Positions 33,198 through 45,554 are shown, numbered from the stretch's first letter. The stretch: DNA of 64,000 bases from Eutreptiella sp. 'Long Island Sound 2002' (GCA_964036045.1 OZ038383.1:61385725-61449724); one strand, 5' to 3'. Translations and numbers: made by a program. The notes: a model not told the origin generated them from the letters alone.

Positions 33198-33929
33198 TTA
33201 GTGGGGAGCGACGCTGCCGCTGGAGCTGGCCTGGTCAGCCGGCATCCTCCCACGGTGGTCCGACTCCACGTCGCTGCTGGGGCCTGACTCCCTCAGGAGC
33301 AGCGGACGGGGCTTGGCCTTGGTCTGCTTGGCAACTTCCATGAAGTCACCAAGGGTGGCGTGGCCGGGCTGGTGACCACCATTGGCCCGTTGGGGGCCGT
33401 GGACTGGGGTTCCGCCCCTGGCGCCTTGGGCGGCTTCGGCGGCCAGGGACTCCTGGTACTCCCGCCACTTCCTGTCCCGCCTCCTGTCCCCGGCGGAACG
33501 CTTCTCCTTCCCAGGAGACGCGCTGCTGCCCTGCAGCCTGCGCTCGTTCCCGAGCTCCGGGAACTCCTTCTCGATCATGTCCCACATGGAGACGTTGATC
33601 GAGGCGCCCGACGGGTACTCGTTGGGGGTCTCGTCCTCCTCGATCCCGTCGGGGCGCAGCCCTTCGCCGGGCCTGTCCGGGCGGGTCCAGGTCCTCCAGC
33701 GCTTGTGGCGGAAGCGGTACTCATACCCTTCCGCCCGCAGCCACTCCTCCACTGCCCGCAGGCGGTCCTCGCCCATGTCCTCGCGGAGCTCGAAGCTCCC
33801 GGGCATGCCGCCTTCGCACTGGGGATTGCTGTGGCGGTACTTCTGCCCCCACAGCAACCCACGCAGTAGGCGCGCCGCATGGGGGTGGGGCTGCAGCCAG
33901 GTCTTACCCGCCTCGTCCCAGTTCACCAT
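33198..33929 (-). CDS. E1 5'-most ORF, unrecognised (243 aa)
   Basis: It starts at ATG with VNWDEAGKTWLQPHPHAARLLRGLLWG, has a globular N-terminal half rich in Trp and Arg (VEEWLRAEGYEYRFRHKRW) and a basic, disordered C-terminal half. It ends at TAA (33198-33200) and is in frame with the coiled-coil ORF that follows. I do not recognise the family. It lies about 390 bases inside the 5' LTR, so it is the first ORF of the element transcript. Confidence 0.5.
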   Translation of the reverse strand: MVNWDEAGKTWLQPHPHAARLLRGLLWGQKYRHSNPQCEGGMPGSFELREDMGEDRLRAVEEWLRAEGYEYRFRHKRWRTWTRPDRPGEGLRPDGIEEDETPNEYPSGASINVSMWDMIEKEFPELGNERRLQGSSASPGKEKRSAGDRRRDRKWREYQESLAAEAAQGARGGTPVHGPQRANGGHQPGHATLGDFMEVAKQTKAKPRPLLLRESGPSSDVESDHRGRMPADQASSSGSVAPH

Positions 33930-34314
33930 CGGTGCTCTCGATGGGGTGGTCCTGGGGTGGTTGTTGAGGTGGGTGTTGCAGCACTGGACTGGGAGTGCGG
34001 CTGGTGCTGGTCAGCCGGTGTTGTGGAGGTGGTTGACGCGACTGGGTGTGCGGCCTTGCTGGTCGGCCGCTAGGACTCGCTGATGAGGGAGTCCTGGTCT
34101 GTCCACCTCCTTCACGGTCGCGGCGCGGTCAGGGCGATGCTCTGGACGGCGCTGCGGGCTCCGTGACGAACTCGGCGCTGTCGCTGGGCGGTGCTGCGAG
34201 CAGCTGCGCTGCGCTGCGAGCTGCAAGCTGCGAGCTGCTGCGCCGCGCTGCTCTGGGTTGGTGGCTCCGAGTGGCACGCGAGGGATGGGTAACCCCGCGG
34301 CGGTGAAACGCTTT
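33930..34314 (-). other. E1 5' leader
   Basis: A GC-rich leader lies between the 5' LTR and the first ORF, with short GCTGCGAGCTGC-type repeats at about 34195-34250. The bases next to the LTR (minus strand AAAGCGTTTCACC) do not begin with TGG, so no standard tRNA primer site is called. Confidence 0.5.
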
Positions 34315-37303
34315 TGACGCGTTCCCGTGGGGGGCCTGGCCACGGGACGCTGCGGTGGACACGCGCAAGTGAGCAGGCAGGCAAAGCACTACGCTCACAG
34401 GGGCATCAATGCGCTCATGTCATGTGACAAAGCGTTTCAGGATCCTTGCCACTCTGCAAACCAGGGAACAAAAGTATGTACAGCAACACATCAGGATATG
34501 TACACATGGGGTTAGGACTGGACTAGAGGTAAGGGCGTCAAGGGACAATAGACACTCAGTCCTAACTCGTATCCAAATCCCAGGTCCGACCCTCTCAGTG
34601 GCTGGTGGGGGCGGGGGCTCAAACACAACCCATGCCCTGCTCAGTCCGGACCCTGAAACCCTGCTAATAGGGGAGGTGTGCCGCCGGGCCACAGGCGAGT
34701 TCCTGGGAACCAAGGGGCTCCAAGGCCAACCGCCAGTGGCTCCCTATGCTCTCCCAAAGACAGGTCCCAACTCCTCTCTGGGCCAGAGAAATGGCCCCGC
34801 CATTATCCCCTGGGAGTTGGTAGCTGAAAATGGGCTGTTTCAGCCCAAACTGGTATTAACTCCAAAATCTCCAAAATTCACCCCTCGTCCGGACCCGTCA
34901 GAGGTAGGGACGAGGCAACTGACCCTATGCTCTTCCTCTACGAACTTTCTGGAGCCCTCACCCAACCTGGTTCCCTCTGAGGTCCCAGCATCAGGGCACA
35001 ACGGGTTTGTCAAGTGGGGTCATGATGCAAAAATTATCAAAATCGGCGTCATTCCCACGCGTGGCTCGCCCGGCCAGGGCAAGGCCAATGGCCCACAGGA
35101 AGGGAGGCGTGAACCTGAGACTCATATCTGAGTGTACAACTTGGAATTAGGTCAGGGCACCTTGTGGGCAAAGAGGAATGGGGCCGCCAATTGACCACAC
35201 GGAGGGGTGAAATTGGGGTCCAAAAATGGGGTCATTTTGACTGCTCGAAATGAGCCAAATTCGGGGGTGCTCCCAATAGTATATCTCCACGCCGGCTTGA
35301 GATCCGATCTGCCAATCCACACGCGATACACCCGGAGTCGAACAGAGACTCCCATGCCCTTGGCTCTCAAAGATCTCCATGCCACTTGGCGTGGTGACAA
35401 TCCCAATTGGGTCCACAAATGCCAAAATGGCGAAATTGTCCACACCCACTTTCGGCTAGCACCTTAACGAAGGTTGCTCTGCTTCGCCCACGTGGTGTGT
35501 GAACCATGGGGACCGATATACATAACACCCATGTCATATATGGTCCATTGGTCCATGCGTCCGGCGTGCACGGGTGGGCTGAACATAGTGCACGGCGGGC
35601 AACAAAAGTGGAAAATTGCTCAAAATGACCAAAGATGCGCACACTCATGGTTGGGGCAAATGAGGCACATGCCCGACTTGGACCGGAGTATGCCATAAGA
35701 TTGGTATCAAGTCATATGTGTCCAACATACCTTTGGGGCGTCGCCCAACTCCTCCGGTTTTGGGAATGGCAGGGTCGCCAAGTGAGCCCATGATTCCGGA
35801 TAGTCCCAAATCGCCAACATGGCGGCCACGGTATGCCAAGCCCAAGAGGAGTAATTCGCCGGGTCCAAGATATGTTGGGCACCAAAGTATGTACCCCCAT
35901 AACATACTTGGGTCATGATGTCAATTGGGCGCAACGTTGAGATACAAGGTCGCCACTTGACATCATGACGGGCAAAAAACAGCAATATTGGCGAGGAAAC
36001 ACCCAAAAGTGCCTCGAAAGGCGCACAAATATATTATAATATCTTCGACTTGAATTGAGTAATCGACCAATCCTTCTAAACACAATGACTTGACACCAAT
36101 GACCTTCGATTCCACATATGTGCTCCACTTGGGGCGCTTTGAAAGGTTACGAGCGCTACTTCCCAAGTGGGCACATTAAAATATGGAAAATTGCAAAACA
36201 CACACCTTGCTCGCAACGCATCCCTTTGTGATCGCCACACAAGCTTCCCTCCACGAAGGTTAGGCTTGCAATTGATTGTGGGGAGTATGGAGAAGGGGCT
36301 TGCGCAACTTGAGGTCCATTGGCGGGTTTGGCTTGGAGCGATGGACCCGCCAAATGGGCACGCAACCCAACACATGGCACATACCACATATTGCCCAAAA
36401 AGGTAGCTCCCCCCACGATATGTCATGCCCCTCCAAGGGCATAACCTTGTGTCAATCGCTCATAGGAACTCAAGGAAAGTTCCTATGCAACACCAACACT
36501 CGCGCGCTACACCTGAAAGTTATCTTGACGCCCGCAATATCATGACTCAAGAGTTACAACGCAAACTCTACCCTCTTGACCATGATCCATTACACTAGTG
36601 CGGACGTGTGGAGACGCAAGGCGTATAAAGCTTTCTAAATTACGTTGGGAGTATTGTGAATACATCCCACGTTTTCTTATTGTCATTCCTCGCAAGCGGC
36701 ACGAGATATGACCCTCACAAGTGGCCTCAAGGATCAACTTTGTTTTGCCCATATCTCTAAGACAAATGGAGGGCAAGACAAAAGAAAAGTTGATTCGTGC
36801 ATAGGGAAGCACGTAGGTCCACTCGAAAGAGGTCAAATCAAGTGCGGGGATGTCGAAGTCGAAAATCTGATTTCAACATCCTGAAAAATTCGGATTAAGG
36901 TTGCGAGTGTAAAATGTGAAAATTGCGGATGCATCAATGCAATTCCTGAAGACTTTAGAGTCTTCGTCACGATTTGCGAAAAAACATCTGTATATAACAG
37001 TTAAACTGGCGGTTACGCTAAAGTCGCGAGCTAACCGCCAGCTGTCAAAACAGTGAATATCAGAACGGAAGCGTAAAAATTGACGGAAACAATATGAAAA
37101 TAAAACCCTTTTAATTCCTGATATTCTGATATATATATATCCGCTGGCGGTGCATCGGTTGCCGATGCAAGGCTTTACGGCACGGAACACGCTCCTGCGG
37201 GGCTCGCACCGGGCGTCAACGGGCGCCTTCCGTACATGGGGTTAGTGGACCGAAGACCGGTTGTATGCCTTACCCTAGCAATGGGGTTCTGGGTACCGCT
37301 TCA
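34315..37303 (-). repeat. E1 5' LTR (right copy)
   Basis: It starts TGACGCGTTCCC and ends GGTACCGCTTCA, as does the left copy. Differences from the left copy are clustered around 34720-34800 and 35180-35350, while other stretches are nearly the same. It would hold the element promoter on the minus strand. Confidence 0.92.
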
Positions 37304-37307
37304 ATAT
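37304..37307. other. Target site duplication ATAT, right copy
   Basis: ATAT follows the CA end of the right LTR and matches 20312-20315. Confidence 0.8.
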
Positions 37308-37525
37308 GCACACATGCCAGATCCACCCTATCATCAACTAATTGATATAACTACAAACGATCCAACATTGCCTTATCTATCCCACATCCTATGTTTCTAA
37401 CAAGGAAATGGAATATACCATACACTAGTTCCATACATAGGGTAATATAATGATCCCTTAAGGGCAATATACTAGGGTAGGGTTGTGATCTGCGGCCACA
37501 GGAGTCTACTGCGGGCTGCATAGAA
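37304..37525. repeat. R2 right half: target repeat of E1
   Basis: It matches 6930-7120 (shared words include CACCCTATCATC, GATCCAACATTG and AATGATCCCTTA). It ends where the (TACC)n tail of N3 begins, so N3 is also inserted in this older repeat. Confidence 0.8.
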
Positions 37526-38400
37526 GGTAGGTAGGTAGGTCTTGTCGGGACTGGGGTTTTTCGCGGAGGGGTCTTACCGAGGGCTTTTCACTCACCCACC
37601 TACGGCCCTACGTCACGTGCCCCCACAAAGGGGCTGCCCCGTTGGGGGGAAGGGCTAGGTGGCCGTGAGCAGTACCATCCAGCGGGTTCTGCCCAGAGAG
37701 GTAACCCATTTTCGACGGAGGTGTCAAACCCCTCCCCTTTAGGCGGATGATACATGGGCGGGGGTCCCATCGCATCTCCTCATCAACCCCCGGTTTTCGT
37801 GTCCCAGGGGGTAGGGGCCGGGCCAGAGGCCTTGTCCTGCAGGCGCCTGCAGCTGGGTTGGCTTTTAGTAGGCGTGAGACAACTTCAAGAAGCACGTGCT
37901 ACGGGACTCCTATGCGTGACACGAGCTCAGGCCTCCTGACTCGGTCAAGCTTGCGCTCTCCGGGGGGGCCGGAGGTTCAAAGTAGTGTGTTGTTGTTGGT
38001 CGGTCGGCTGTATAGTGGTGGGTGACGGTGTGTTGTTGTGTCTGTGGGTGTGGTCGTTGGCGGGCGTGGCGCCCCAGGGAGTTGCCTTCCCGCGGGAAGC
38101 CGTTCCCGTTTCGATCCTTGCATGCCCAGCTGGTTGAGGGGTAGCCGGCTTGCCTGTGGTCCGTTAGCGGTCCGCTTTTGGCTTGTGCCGCGGTTTGGTC
38201 GGTGTATGGTCGCGGTAGCCGCCTTTCGGTCGGCTTGTTCACCGTTGGGTCTGTCACGCTGTACTTGGTTCCGGTGCATCCGGTGGTTATCCATATGGCC
38301 GTCTTGGTCTGTGGGGTCTGTGGGGTTGGTGCGGCTGTCCTGTCGGATGCGGTGTTCGGCTCCTCGTCCCCCCGTTGACGATCCTTCATCCCTTTGGGTA
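37526..38400 (-). mobile_element. N3: 3' end of a third non-LTR-like element
   Basis: Read on the minus strand this stretch matches 57700-58334 of N2: part of the 378-bp unit, then GGGTTACCTCTCTGGGCAGAACCCGC-like text, then the (TACC)n tail at 37526-37540. The body upstream (38.4 kb and beyond) is satellite-like and I cannot say where N3 begins. Confidence 0.65.
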
Positions 38401-41400
38401 TTGTTCTTGCCTCCGCCGCTGCTCAGTTGATCTCCTTCTTGCTCAGCTGCGTGTGATCCATTCCAGGGCTGCTCATCTTCCTCGCAGTACTGTCCAGGGG
38501 GCCCACCTGCTTGCCGCTGATCTCACCCGGATGACTTGGCCCGGGCTGTTGGCCCATTCTTGCCTCGTCGGCCCTCCAGTCCAATTCCAGTCCATGGTGC
38601 TCCAGTCTGGGGCGCTTGGCACTCTCCTCAGGCTTTCCCTTCATTCACTGCGCCTTCTCCTTTGGCCCTCACCGTCCGACCTTGACCGGGTCGCTCTTTC
38701 GTCCCCATACCCTCCTCTCGTGTCTTGGTCTTTACCCCCCTCCTCGCTGATGTTGTTGTTCGGTGCTTGATCCTGTCCCAGGTTGCCCAGGACAATCCTG
38801 TGCTGGTTGTCGCTCCCATTGTGGCCGCCCACTCCTCCGGGTCTCGTTCCTGCTTCCCCTGTTGTGCAGCTGATCTCCGTCTTCAGCCCTTCCTTCCTGT
38901 TCCGTTCTTGCTGATCCAGCCACGTGCTGTTCGCTCTCCTCCCCGGATGAGGCCGTCCGAGGTTGCGGCCGACACACACCTTGGTCCTTCCCTGAAAATC
39001 CAGTCCGGGCTGGGGCTCATCTTATTTCCGCGGCCCTCAAGAAGGTCCGCCGTCTTGCTTCTTGGCCCCGCCCAGGATGATCCGGTCCAGGGGGCCATGC
39101 TGCTCCTCGGCCCCGCTCCGTATGTTCCCGTGCGTGGCACCTGGCCCCTTCCCCGGCCGTTCCTTGCCCGTATTTCTCTCTCATCCCCTTACTCTCTTGC
39201 CTCGGCCATCATCCCCCTCATCATTTGATGTTGTTGATCTGGTCCTCCTGCTCTACCCTTGAACTGGTACCCGGGCGTCTCTGGATGATCGTGCTGTGGC
39301 TGGCAGCTCCTTCCTGAACAATCCCTGCCCACCCCACCCCACTCTTGTTCTTGCTTCCTCAGCCGATGAACTCCGCTTTCTGCCCCTCCTTCTAGTTCTG
39401 CCGCGGAGGAACCTGCCCGGTGCTGCTCGCCTTCCTCCCAGGAGGTTCCAGTCCCCTCTCCCCCTGCTGATCCTTCTCTCCGTGCGGCTTCCCCTTCGTG
39501 TCCTACCCAGCTGTCCGTGTCCAGGCCGTTCTTCCATCCCCGATGTCCTCACTTTATAATTACGTTCTGTCCCTTCTGCCCTTGTCCTTGTTCTTGTTCC
39601 CGGTCGCCCCTGGAGGTTGACCAACTGCTGGTTGCCCCCTCCCTCTTGACCCACTCACCCCTGTCCGTGGCCGCTCGCCATCCTCTCCGGAAGGTCAAAT
39701 CCGCGGCTGCGTGCCACCGCCCCCCAGATGCTCCCGTCCAGGAGGCCCACCTTCTCGCCGCCTTGATCGCGCCCGGACGATGCAGCCCGTTATTCTCCGG
39801 AAGATTCAGCCCAGGGGGCTGCCATCGTGCTTCTCGACCTCGCCCCTTATTTTCCCGCCAGTCCGGGGAAATTGGCTCTCTTCTCTGGCTGATCCTTCCT
39901 GAAGTGCATCTTCTCCTTCCTCCTCTCCCTGGCTGACCTCTTCCAGGGGTCGGTTTTGTCACCATACTCTCCCCCCTTGTCTTGGTCTTCATCCCCTTCC
40001 TCACTGTTGGTGTTGCACAGTCCTCGATTTTTCCCCCGGTTGCCCAGATGTTCTCGTGCTGGCTGGCTCTCCCCTGTTGATCCTCCATTCTTGGGGTTCT
40101 GTTCTTGGGTGCGCTGCTGATAAGCTTTTGACCTCCGCTGTCCACCCCCCCTTCCTGTGCAGCCTAGATCCAGTCCGGGGCCGCTCCCCTTCTTCCCTGG
40201 CTCAACCAATCCGGGGCTGCGGCCCGTAGCTCCCCGGATGCACCATTGCAGTGGACCCGCGTGATTACCTTCTTCGTCTTCCCCTGACAACCCGGTCCGG
40301 GGTAGTGACTTTTCGTGGCTCGGCGGCCCCTCGGATGTTCCAGTCCAGGGGGCCGTCATCTTGTTTCCTGGCCTCAACCCTGATGTTTCAGTCCGCGGTT
40401 GTGCACTGCTCTGCCCTGTATGCTCCAATCAGGGGCCCCACTTGTCTTGGTCTTCATCCCCCTCTTCACTGCTGGTGCCGCTAGGTCCTTGATCTTGTCC
40501 CCGTTTGATGATCTTGTGCTGGCTGGCCCTCTTCTGCTGATCCTTCATTCCTTGGAGTCTTGTTCTGGCATCCGCTACTGATTAGCTGTTGATCCCCACT
40601 CTCCGCTTCTGATTCTTGTTCCGGCCAGAACGATCCAGTCTGTGGCCGTTCGCCTTCATTCCCAGATGTTCCAGTCCGGGGCTTAGGCCCGCTTCCCCCC
40701 GGATGCTCCATTTCCGGGGGCCCGCCTGCTTACCGTCTTGGTCTACCCCGGATGTTCCAGGGTTAGTGTCTTTTCTGGGCTCCGCGGCCCTCCGGATGTT
40801 CGAGTCCAGGGGGCTGCCATCTTGCTTCTTGGCCCCGCCCCGGATGTTCCAGTCCTGGGCCCATGGCCCGGTCCCCCGGATGATCCAGTCCGGGGTTGTG
40901 TGCCTCTCCGCTCTGGATGCTGGGCGTTTGACTCTCTCCTCTGGCTGATCCTTCCTTTGTTGCGTCTTCTCCTTCCTGCCATGCCCGTCTGACCTTGTCC
41001 GGGTCACTCTTTCGCTCTTTTGTCCCCATACTACTCTCCTTTGTCCCGGTCTTCATCCCCCTCCTCACTTTTTTCCTGCTGCTCGGTCTTGTCCCCGGTT
41101 GCCTAGGATGATCTTATGTTGGTTGGCTCTCCTCTGACGATCCCCCCTCCCTTTCTGGTCTTGTTCTTGCGTTTGCTGCAGTTCAGTTGTGGACCGCCGC
41201 CATCCGCTTCTCCCTCTTGTTCTGCCCCGGACGTTTCAGTCCGGGGCCGCGGCCCACGTCCCCCCGGATGTTCCAGTCTAGGGGGCCGCATCTTGTCTCT
41301 TTGCCCCGCCCCGGATGTTCCCGTCCGGTGCACTGGGCCCACTCCCCCGGATGCTACAGTCAAGGGTTGTGCGCCGCTACGCCTTGCATGCTCCAGTCCA

Positions 41401-42530
41401 GGCCGCTCTTTCTTCTACATACTCTCCTCTCTCTTCTTGGCTTTCTTCACCAGATGATGTTGCCCGGTCCTTGATCTTGGTGCTGTTTGCCCAGGATGAT
41501 CTCGTGCTGTCTGGCGCTCCCCTGTTGATCGTCCATTCATCGAGTCTTTTCCTTGTGTCCGCTGTTGGTCTCCGGCTTCCGCTCCTCTTTAGTGTTCAGC
41601 CCCGGACGATTCAGTCTGGAGCTGCTCATCTTTATCCCCGGACAATCCTGTCTGGTGCTTCGGTCCTCAGCCCCCCGGTTGCTGCAGTCCAGGGGGCCCG
41701 CCTGCTTGCCGTCTTGTTCTTCCCCGGATGATCCAGTCCGGGTTTGTGTCTCTTTGTGGCTCCGTAGCCCTCCGGATGTTGCAGTCCAGGGAGCCCCCTT
41801 CTTGTTTCTTGGCCCCGCCCTGGATGTTTCAGTCCGGAGCACTGGGCGGACTCCCCCGGATGATCCAGTGCGGGGTCCTGCCCCGATCTGCCCGGGATGC
41901 TTCAGTCCGGGGCGGGCTTTTTGGCTCTCTCCTCGGGCTGATCCTTCATTCGTCGCACCTTCTCCTTCCTGCCGGACTGTCCCTGTCCGGGCCGCTCTTT
42001 CGTCCTGAACTCTCCTCTCTTGTCTTGGCCTTCATCCCCTTCCTCACCGATGGTGTTGCTTGGTCCTTGATCGTGTCCCCATTTGCCCAGGATGATCTCA
42101 TGCTGGCTGGCTCTCCCCTGATGATCTTTCATTCCTTTGGTCCGCTGTTGTTCTCCGCTTTCTTCGCCTCCTTTTAGTTCAGCCCTGGAGATTCCAGTCC
42201 GGGGCCCCTCGCCTTCATCCCCGGATGTTCCAGTCCCGGGCTTTGGTCCGCAGCTCCCCGGATGTTCCAGTCCTGGTGGCCCGGCTGCTTGCCGTCTTGG
42301 TCTTCGCCGGATGTTCCAGTCCGGGTGTGTGCTTCTTCTTGGCTCCTCGGCCCTCCGGATGTTCAAGTCCAGGGGGCCTTGTTGATTCTTCCTGGCCCCG
42401 CCCAGAATGGTCCAGTCCGGGGCACTGGGCCCACTCGCCCGTATGATTCAGTCCGGGGTTGTGCGTTGCTCTGCCCTGGATGCTCCAGTCCGGGGCGCCA
42501 TTGTCGGTCTGTGCCGTCTTTGGCTGGCGG
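38400..42530. repeat. Complex satellite, ~50-60-bp subrepeats in ~0.4-0.6-kb units
   Basis: The word GGATGTTCCAGTCCGGGG and close variants recur dozens of times. A longer spacer with CTTGTCTTGGTCTTCATCCCC recurs near 38700, 39180, 39956, 40435, 41020, 41405 and 42000, so the larger unit is about 400-600 bp. Open frames on both strands are monotonous (for example GTSGAGPRSK on the minus strand) and follow the repeat, so no gene is called. Confidence 0.85.
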
Positions 42531-42748
42531 CTGGTTCTTGCGTGTGTGCTTCTTCTTTTTCCGGCGCCCTTCGTTGCTCTCCTTCCCCCCGGCTTCCTTG
42601 TGCGCTGCGTTCTCCTCTTGTCCCTCCCTGCCCTCCCTTCTGGCGCTCTCCCTTTCCTCTAAACCCGCTGCTACCCCGGTTTCGCCCGCTGTCCCTCTGT
42701 TCCTTGCTCCCTCGGTCCCTTGCGGCTCCGGCCGTTGTTTTCCCTTCT

Positions 42749-43420
42749 CGGTGGCTTTGTTGGGGCACGCACTCAAGCTCCTAGTCCCTACGCACGCACT
42801 TTACTATGCTTTTGGGCACGCACACATGTTACTCCTTTTGCGTGTTTGCTTCTTTGTTCTTTGTGGCATCTTATGTTCTCATGTCCTCTCGTTCCCTCCC
42901 CCTTCGCACGCACTTTGTTGTGTTTTGGTGCATGCAATCTTGCTCTTCGCTACTATGCCTGCTCGTTGCTTCTTGTTCTCCCTTTCCCTCTAGCCTGCAG
43001 TCCTCCTGTCCCCCTCTCGCCGCTTTGTTGGTTGCTCCCCCGGTCCCCTCTGGCCGCTGCACTCCCTTTGCGGTGGCTTTATTGGAGCACGCACCCGAGA
43101 TCCTATTCCCTACGCAAGCACTTTGCTATGCTTTGTGGCACGCACACCAATTCTCCCTTTTGTGCGGTTGTTTCTTGTTCTTCGCTGCATGTTATCATGT
43201 TCTCTTGTTCCTTGCCCCTTTGCAGGCACTTTGCTGTGTTTTGGGGCACGCACTTAAGTTCCCCGTCTCTACGCATGCACTTTGCCACCTCTTCTACACT
43301 CTCAGGTCCCTCCTCGCCTACTGTCTCTTGTCCTTCACGGTGCTTTTGTCCTATTTTTGGCTTGCTTTCTGTGCGCCCTTTCTGTCGCTCCCTGTGCCTA
43401 TGCTCTCCTTTTGTCTCGTC
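42749..43420. repeat. 322-bp tandem repeat
   Basis: CGGTGGCTTTGTTGGGGCACGC at 42749 recurs as CGGTGGCTTTATTGGAGCACGC at 43071, 322 bp later, and the text after both stays alike (TACGCACGCACTTT, TACGCAAGCACTTT). About two units are present. Confidence 0.8.
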
Positions 43421-43599
43421 CGTGTTGGTGGGAGCGCTCAAGCTCCTACTATGCACGGCGCTTTGCTATGCTTTGGGGCATGCACTCTAGCTCTCACTCG
43501 TTCTGTTTGCACTTTGTAATGTTTTTCAGCTCTCATGGTCCTAGCACTTATCACCCTGCTCATTCTCCCTTCCCCTTGTCTCCTTGCTCTTCTTGGCGT

Positions 43600-44515
43600 A
43601 CTCCTTGAGTTCTTCGGCGCCCAAGAGTAGGCGCTTTTTTTTTGCATGCACTTTGTGTTGGGTTGGGGCACGCACAAGCACTTTCTCTTCGTTCTGCATT
43701 GGTGTGCGGTTCGCACACTTGCTCCTAGCATCCATTTTAATGATTACTGATTCAACACTCTGACCTGGCACCTTGCCTCCGTACTCCTTAGGTTTTTCAG
43801 CGCCCAAGAGTAAGCGCTTGTTTTTTTTCTTCTCTTGCTGGTCCCTTGATTTGTCCCCATGACTCTTTGTATTTTTAGACGCCCAAGAGTAGGCGTGTGG
43901 TCTTAATGCACTCAGGACGTATGCTGTTAATTCTTTGGGTTTCAGAATCTTTGTCTTTGGCGATGCCCAAGAGTAGGTGTGTGGTCTCAATGCACTCATG
44001 ACGTATGCTATCCATTTGTGTTTGTGTTCTCTTTCATTTTGTCCGCGCCGAATAGTAAGCGCTTGTTCATTTTCTCCTCTTGCTCGTCCCTTCTTTTGTC
44101 CCCATGACTCTTTGTATTTTTCGACGCCCAAGAGTAGGCGTGTGGTCTTAATCCACTCATCACATATGCTGTTTCTCCTTTGGCTTTCTGACTCTTCGTA
44201 TTTGGCACCGCCCTAAAGTAGGTGTGTGGTCTTAATGCACTCATGAGATAATGCTATCTATTTGTGTTTATGTTCTCCTTGGTATCGTCGGCGCCCAATA
44301 GTAAGTGCTTGTTCATTTTCTTCGATAGCTCGTATCTTGTTTTGTCCCCATGACTGTTTCTATTTTTCGACGCCCAAGAGTAGGCGTGTGGTCGTAATGC
44401 ACTCATGACGTATTCTATTTATTCTTTGGTTTTTGGACTCTTTGTATTTGGCAACGCCCAAGAGTAGGCGTGTGGTCTTAATGCACTTATGATGTTTGCT
44501 ATCTATTCGTGTTCG
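43600..44515. repeat. ~245-bp satellite with an 18-base quasi-palindrome
   Basis: TTGTCCCCATGACT-TTT recurs at 43851, 44096 and 44342. The word xCGCC-CAAGAGTA-GGCGx appears about ten times here and twice at 58.35-58.45 kb. It is a short inverted repeat with a conserved eight-base centre. The array leads directly into E4. Confidence 0.85.
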
Positions 44516-44879
44516 TGCTCAAGAGCTCAGATAAATGAAGGGGTCAGTTGCCGCACCTGGTTTCCCAAGGATTCATCAGGAGGGGGAGTGACAGATAACA
44601 GGTGACAGTTGGAGATTGAGGAGGGTAGACCATTCATCGACTTGGTTTCCACAGGTTGGAGCAAGCAGGGGTATGGCCGTCTGCTTGGGCCTCTGATCTC
44701 GCCACCGAAGGTGGTCCCAGCTGGTTTCCCATGGATTCCGCAGGGGGCGGGTCAACCATGACATCCCGACCACCCAAGAGACAGAAGAAGCAGACCTGGG
44801 TCCGCCACATAGGTCAGAGCGGCACGCAACGGCTATGTCAGACCACCCAATTAAGGGGCTGCTCGAATTGCGCAGCAAT

Positions 44880-45542
44880 TCAACCACTCCACCGGAACAA
44901 CATTGCACCAGAGTTGGAAGAGAGGAAGCAAGCAAGGGACGTGTTGACGACCTGACAGACTTGTGCGAAAGTCTGCTCATTGAAGAGAGAGAGCTCAGGG
45001 CGGGGATCAGTCGCCCATGGCTTCAATCGCCCTGGTAGAAGCTTTGAAAGGCCAGACCCGGAGCTTAGTCTCGTGCCTGGGGACATACTCCATGAAGGAG
45101 GTGTTGATCCGCGGCACAAAAGAAGAGACAGATTCCGAGTGGTGTCATGGGACAGCCCATAGCCTCGCCAGCGCACCTTGAACTCCACTCCTCCAGGCCC
45201 TGGGGCATTCGGACGCTGGGCCAGTGTGTTCTCAACAGTGTAGTTGTCATGTTCAGCATAGTTGTCCTGCGAATCAGCGTCATGGGCTGTGTAGTCCAGA
45301 GACACATGCTTCCCACAAATGTTGTGCTCACAGGCACGAAGTGGACCCTCATGCCGCTTCCTGAACTGTCCGCGGCTCACCTTGATGCGGTAGGTGTCAT
45401 CACCGATCCTGCACACCACGTCTCCGCGTGTGGGCCAGGTCTTGCTGCGGTAAGTGCCCATAGGTTGGGGTCTCAGTACCCACACCTGGTCAGTTACCCT
45501 GACCTTGTGCGCTTTGGGCTTCAGGGCGGTCTTGGCTCCCAT
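44880..45542 (-). pseudogene. pol: E4 integrase C-terminus and chromodomain
   Basis: The 220-residue frame has VTDQVWVLRPQPMGTY, DTYRIKVSRGQFRKRH and YTVENTLAQRPN followed by FKVRWRGYGLSHDT. The frame is lost just before the expected W-E-P of the chromodomain. It aligns with residues 685-810 of the E1 Pol ORF. Confidence 0.75.
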
Positions 45543-45554
45543 GCCGTGCTTCTC

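Larger units (their letters stand above)
20316..37303 (-). mobile_element. E1: complete-length chromovirus with ~3-kb LTRs
   Basis: Two direct repeats of 2987 and 2989 bp, each starting TG and ending CA on the plus strand, flank an 11-kb interior. A polypurine tract lies next to the left LTR on the minus strand, which agrees with the coding direction. ATAT is duplicated on both sides. The interior carries gag-side ORFs, gag, protease, RT, RNase H, integrase and a chromodomain. I see no canonical tRNA primer site beside the right LTR. The LTRs differ at roughly 20 positions over one ~330-base stretch I compared (21180-21510), so the insertion is not recent. Confidence 0.92.

Noticed and set aside
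38400-42530. Many open frames on both strands in the satellite
   Set aside because: The unit lacks stop words. Frames overlap on both strands and copy the repeat, so they are not separate genes.
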